Shown here: positions 60,741 through 64,000 of the stretch, in pieces
How the letters are laid out: each line of letters opens with the position of its first letter
How positions within the stretch are numbered: the first letter of the stretch is position 1
Origin: Caenorhabditis remanei
Lineage: Eukaryota > Nematoda > Chromadorea > Rhabditida > Rhabditidae
Direction of reading: 5' to 3'
DNA length: 64,000 bases
Assembly (NCBI RefSeq): GCF_010183535.1
Contig: NC_071330.1
Location: forward strand, 6,553,717 to 6,617,716
The notes under the pieces: model-generated
Database searches by the model: none
Seen by the model: the letters and a program-made list of their open reading frames with translations, nothing else
Told to the model about the DNA's origin: nothing
Made by a program: the position numbers and the translations under genes

Positions 60741-63700
60741 ATGGATGAGCCACCATCGAAAAAATCTCGCGCAGATAGCGAGTACGATTCGGGATTAGAA
60801 GCTCTAAATGCTCTCGATAGTTTAGAACCTCTTCCAACTTCAAGCAAAGACTCAGAGGTAAATTCACAGTTATTTATAGTTTAATGTTTAAATGTCTTTT
60901 ATTTTCAGCTGGACAATCCCAGTACATCTGCTGGAGGATCAGTTGGCCCATCTGGATCAACACCTCAACAGCATCCACCATCACAAGGCACTCCACAACC
61001 GTCTCAGTCTAATAACGGTGGTTTCAATCTTCAACCAGGGCAACCAGGCGTTCAACAGCAACAGACAATGGGTGGGGCCGCCAATGGTTCTGTGCTGCAA
61101 GAACTTTTAATGAATCCTTCACAAACATCGAATAATTCACCACGGCCCCCTGGGTATCCAACAGGTCAACAGAATGCGTTCAATAGGAGTCCAATGATGC
61201 CAAACGGAACACCGAACATGATGTCACCACCGACTATGGGTGGACGAGTTCCCGGTCCTAGTCCTGGTGGACCACAACAAGTTCCAGGACAACCACAAAT
61301 GCGACCTGGCCAGCAAACTATGTTTCCACCTGGAAGTGAGCAGCAGATGATGATGGGAGGCCAAGGACAACCGTTTTCACAAATGATGCATAGAGGCTAT
61401 CCATATGCACAAGGTGGCCCCCCAGGAACGCAAGGAATTCCCCCACAGTATCCAGGAGCCGGTCGGGGCGGACCAACTCCAGGACAACCAATGGGGCGTG
61501 GAGCAATGATGAATGGGACGATGGGAAGAGGTGGTCCAATGGCAGCACAAGGAAGACCCGGAATGACACCAAACCAACAACAGGTGATGCAGCCAATGAT
61601 GGATCGACAGCAGTTCATGCAGCAGCAAGGGCAGTATGGTCAACACCGCCCCGATTTCATGCAACAATATGGCCGGGGTCCTGCTGCCGGATATCCGCCA
61701 ATGATGCATCATTCACAACAGCAGGTAAAACATGTATTATTGTTACTTTTCACATCAGTCTTCAAATGTTATGGTCAAAGTTGCCAGTCACTTACGATAA
61801 CTATCTCGAATAACTATAACGAACTTATTTCAAATGTTTATTGAATCAAGCTCCTCATATACCTTCTTTTATCTGGACTCACCAATTTTAAAACTGCGAA
61901 AATCAAATTTTTGTCTCTCTCTCCAAAACGGTGTTTCTGCGTTTATATTGATTAATATCTTGTAGTCGATATTTCCCAAATTGTTACCTACAAGACAATT
62001 TTCAAGTTTCATGCACAACAAATTACAATAATTTTTTGCAGATGATGATGGATGCGAATGGTCGTCCACCAACTCATATGATGATGATGACCAATGGACA
62101 TCCTGGAATGGGCCATGGCCCACAATCAGGACAACTAGGAGCTCAATCCGTAGCTGCACAACATGCTGCACAACAAGCGGCGGTTGTTGCAGCTCAACAT
62201 GCAGCTGCCCAGCAGCAACAACAACAGCAACAAAGAGAGCAAGAGGCTGCAGCGGCTGCACAACGGAATGGTGCCGCTCGTGCAACAACTCCAGGATCTA
62301 GCATGCTCGCTACTCACCAAGATCCAGAGAAGAGAAAACTGATACAACAACAGTTAGTGCTGCTGCTTCACGCACATAAGTGCTCTCAACGAGAAAAGGT
62401 GTGGAATTTTTCAGGGAAAACAGTTTTAATCCCAATCAGTCTTTCCAGGAAAACCGTGATTATGCAGCGAAGAACCAGCCACTTCCACACGCCCCTTGCA
62501 CTTTGCCACACTGCTCTACGATGAAAGATGTGTTGACCCATATGACAAGCTGCAACGTTGGTCGACTGTGTCCATGTAAGTCAATACCCGTCGTGTCGCT
62601 TCTTTTTCACTATCTGGAAAGAGTTTCGAACAATTTAGCAAGAAGAAGCGCCTATCCCACCAAAATCGCTTCAGTCTAGCCACTGTTTGAAATCTCTTTC
62701 AGCTGATACCACACAAACCACAAAAAAATGTTCAGTTGCCCATTGTGCATCGTCTCGACAAATAATTGCTCATTGGAAGAATTGTTCTCGAGAAGACTGT
62801 CCTGTATGCAAACCTCTCAAGAGGATACAGGATACTCCGCTTCAATTTTCATGTAAGAATCCTGTCATAAATAGGACTTGTAAGCATTATTGTACTTTCA
62901 GTGCCTGATCTTGCCAACCTGATCGGAGTAAATGGAAATTCAAATGGAAGTGCAGAAGGAGAGGGAATGTCGCAGTTTGGTTCTCCTGCAATGCGTACTG
63001 GGCACATTACGAATACGTTGTTCGAAGGTTACCCTGGCGATCCATTCCGTAATGGGCCGAACCGCGGAGGACCACAGCGACCAGGTGGTAGCAACGGAGA
63101 GATTCCCAACTTACCACCACCGGATATGCCAGATTGTACAAAGGAATGGCATCATCAAGTCACCAAAGATCTCCGGAATCATCTTGTTGGAAAGTTGGTG
63201 AAGGCCATATTCCCGGAGCCAGATCCAGGAGCAATGAATGATAATAGATTGAAAGATTTGATAGCTTACGCTAGAAAAGTTGAGAAGGAAATGTTCGAAT
63301 CGGCAAATGATCGAGAAGAATACTATCATCTACTTGCTGAGAAGATTTACAAAATCCAAAAAGAACTCCAAGAAAAGAAGAACTCGCGGTTAAATCAAGG
63401 AGCTGCTGCACATGATCGTAAGTTTAATGATATTCTTCATTAAAAAATCAGTGTAAATTTAGCTTCTTCAGCGTATAACAACATTCCACCATCGAACGAA
63501 CTTGCCCAAATGCTGGGAGTCGAAGGACGTAACGATGCTCATATGGAAGGAAGCAGTATAGCAATCGCACCATCTCAGCAGAATCAACAATGGGGAGGAG
63601 CTCCGAACTCTAATATGCAACAGCAGATGCCCCCGAACGGTCAGATTCCACCTTTTAACAATGGATCTACATTCCCTCAAAGTGGAAACAGCACACCTAA

Positions 63701-64000
63701 CATTGGCGCTTCATCGTCAAATGCTAGCGCTTTGATTCACCCAAAAACGGAACCAATGGATGAACAAAATACTGATTCGATGGGCTCGAGACCACCTACA
63801 GCGGTTGGGTTAGGAGGATCAAGTTCATCAACTCCAGCGCCAGTAATGAATGGAACAATCAAGAAAGAAGATGATCCTATGGATGAGGCTTCAAATCAAC
63901 CCCCCGATTCCGCGAAGGAGGCAAAGGAGAACGCTGTCGATAATAAGCCAAAAGAACCTCAAGTGAAACGGGAACCAACACCACCGCCGACGGAAGACAC
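60741..64000 (+). CDS. cbp-1: CBP/p300 histone acetyltransferase CBP-1, 5' part
   Basis: Transcriptional coactivator and lysine acetyltransferase. The gene is cut by the window end. Seven coding exons are visible (60741-60857, 60909-61724, 62042-62398, 62449-62575, 62703-62852, 62902-63417, 63472 to beyond 64000), all in phase, covering about 870 residues. It starts [20 protein letters not shown], with a basic KKSR. A Gly/Pro/Met/Gln-rich stretch and a polyQ/polyA tract (QQQQQQQQ) follow. The TAZ1 zinc domain runs from [21 protein letters not shown] through [19 protein letters not shown] to CPVCKPLK. The KIX domain follows ([25 protein letters not shown] to [13 protein letters not shown]). 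The bromodomain, acetyltransferase, ZZ and TAZ2 domains must lie outside the window. Exon boundaries split TAZ1 three times. Confidence 0.95.

Overview
The window is nuclear DNA of a Caenorhabditis nematode. The genes have short introns (often 40-60 nt) with TTTTCAG-type acceptors, and many start codons sit just behind an isolated acceptor, as expected for SL trans-splicing. The order tlk-1, NCX pair, hlh-4, iff-1, cdk-1, ech-6, vps-53, GRIP golgin, rmd-1, cbp-1 matches, from memory, the C. elegans chromosome III cosmids C07A9, T05G5 and R10E11. Protein differences, for example in CDK-1, suggest a sister species rather than C. elegans itself. All gene models were built by hand from splice signals. 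Each complete model closes in frame across all its exons.

Layout: (1) 0.3-3.8 kb, tlk-1 (+). (2) 4.8-12.9 kb, two tandem NCLX-type cation/Ca2+ exchangers (-). They share a 154-nt block of perfect identity that suggests gene conversion. (3) 13-27 kb, a gene-poor, repeat-rich stretch: a hAT-type MITE with a perfect 8-bp target duplication, several foldback elements and a decayed mariner. It also carries two small secreted or membrane genes, a C-type lectin-like protein and a CX-domain protein (both -). (4) 27-33 kb, a small Ser-rich gene, the bHLH gene hlh-4 and an EGF/charged-repeat/GPI-tail gene (all -). (5) 35-41 kb, iff-1 (eIF5A, -), two large inverted repeats, cdk-1 (+), a small membrane gene (+) and dephospho-CoA kinase (-). 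(6) 42-56 kb, a same-strand run GRIP golgin, vps-53, ech-6, dephospho-CoA kinase (-), with three opposite-strand genes nested in introns. (7) 56-64 kb, a long upstream region with a 136-bp tandem repeat, then the 5' part of cbp-1 (+), cut by the window end.

Functional links: the golgin and VPS-53 (a GARP/EARP subunit) both act in tethering vesicles at the trans-Golgi. Their genes are head to tail with about 280 nt between stop and start, which would fit an operon. The most novel locus is a 783-residue coiled-coil protein with a transposase-like acidic core and a PHD-like finger, encoded inside the 4.3-kb last intron of the golgin. A second nested gene, with a FLYWCH-like Cys/His finger, lies in the last intron of ech-6. 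No tRNA, rRNA, CRISPR or bacterial feature was seen.
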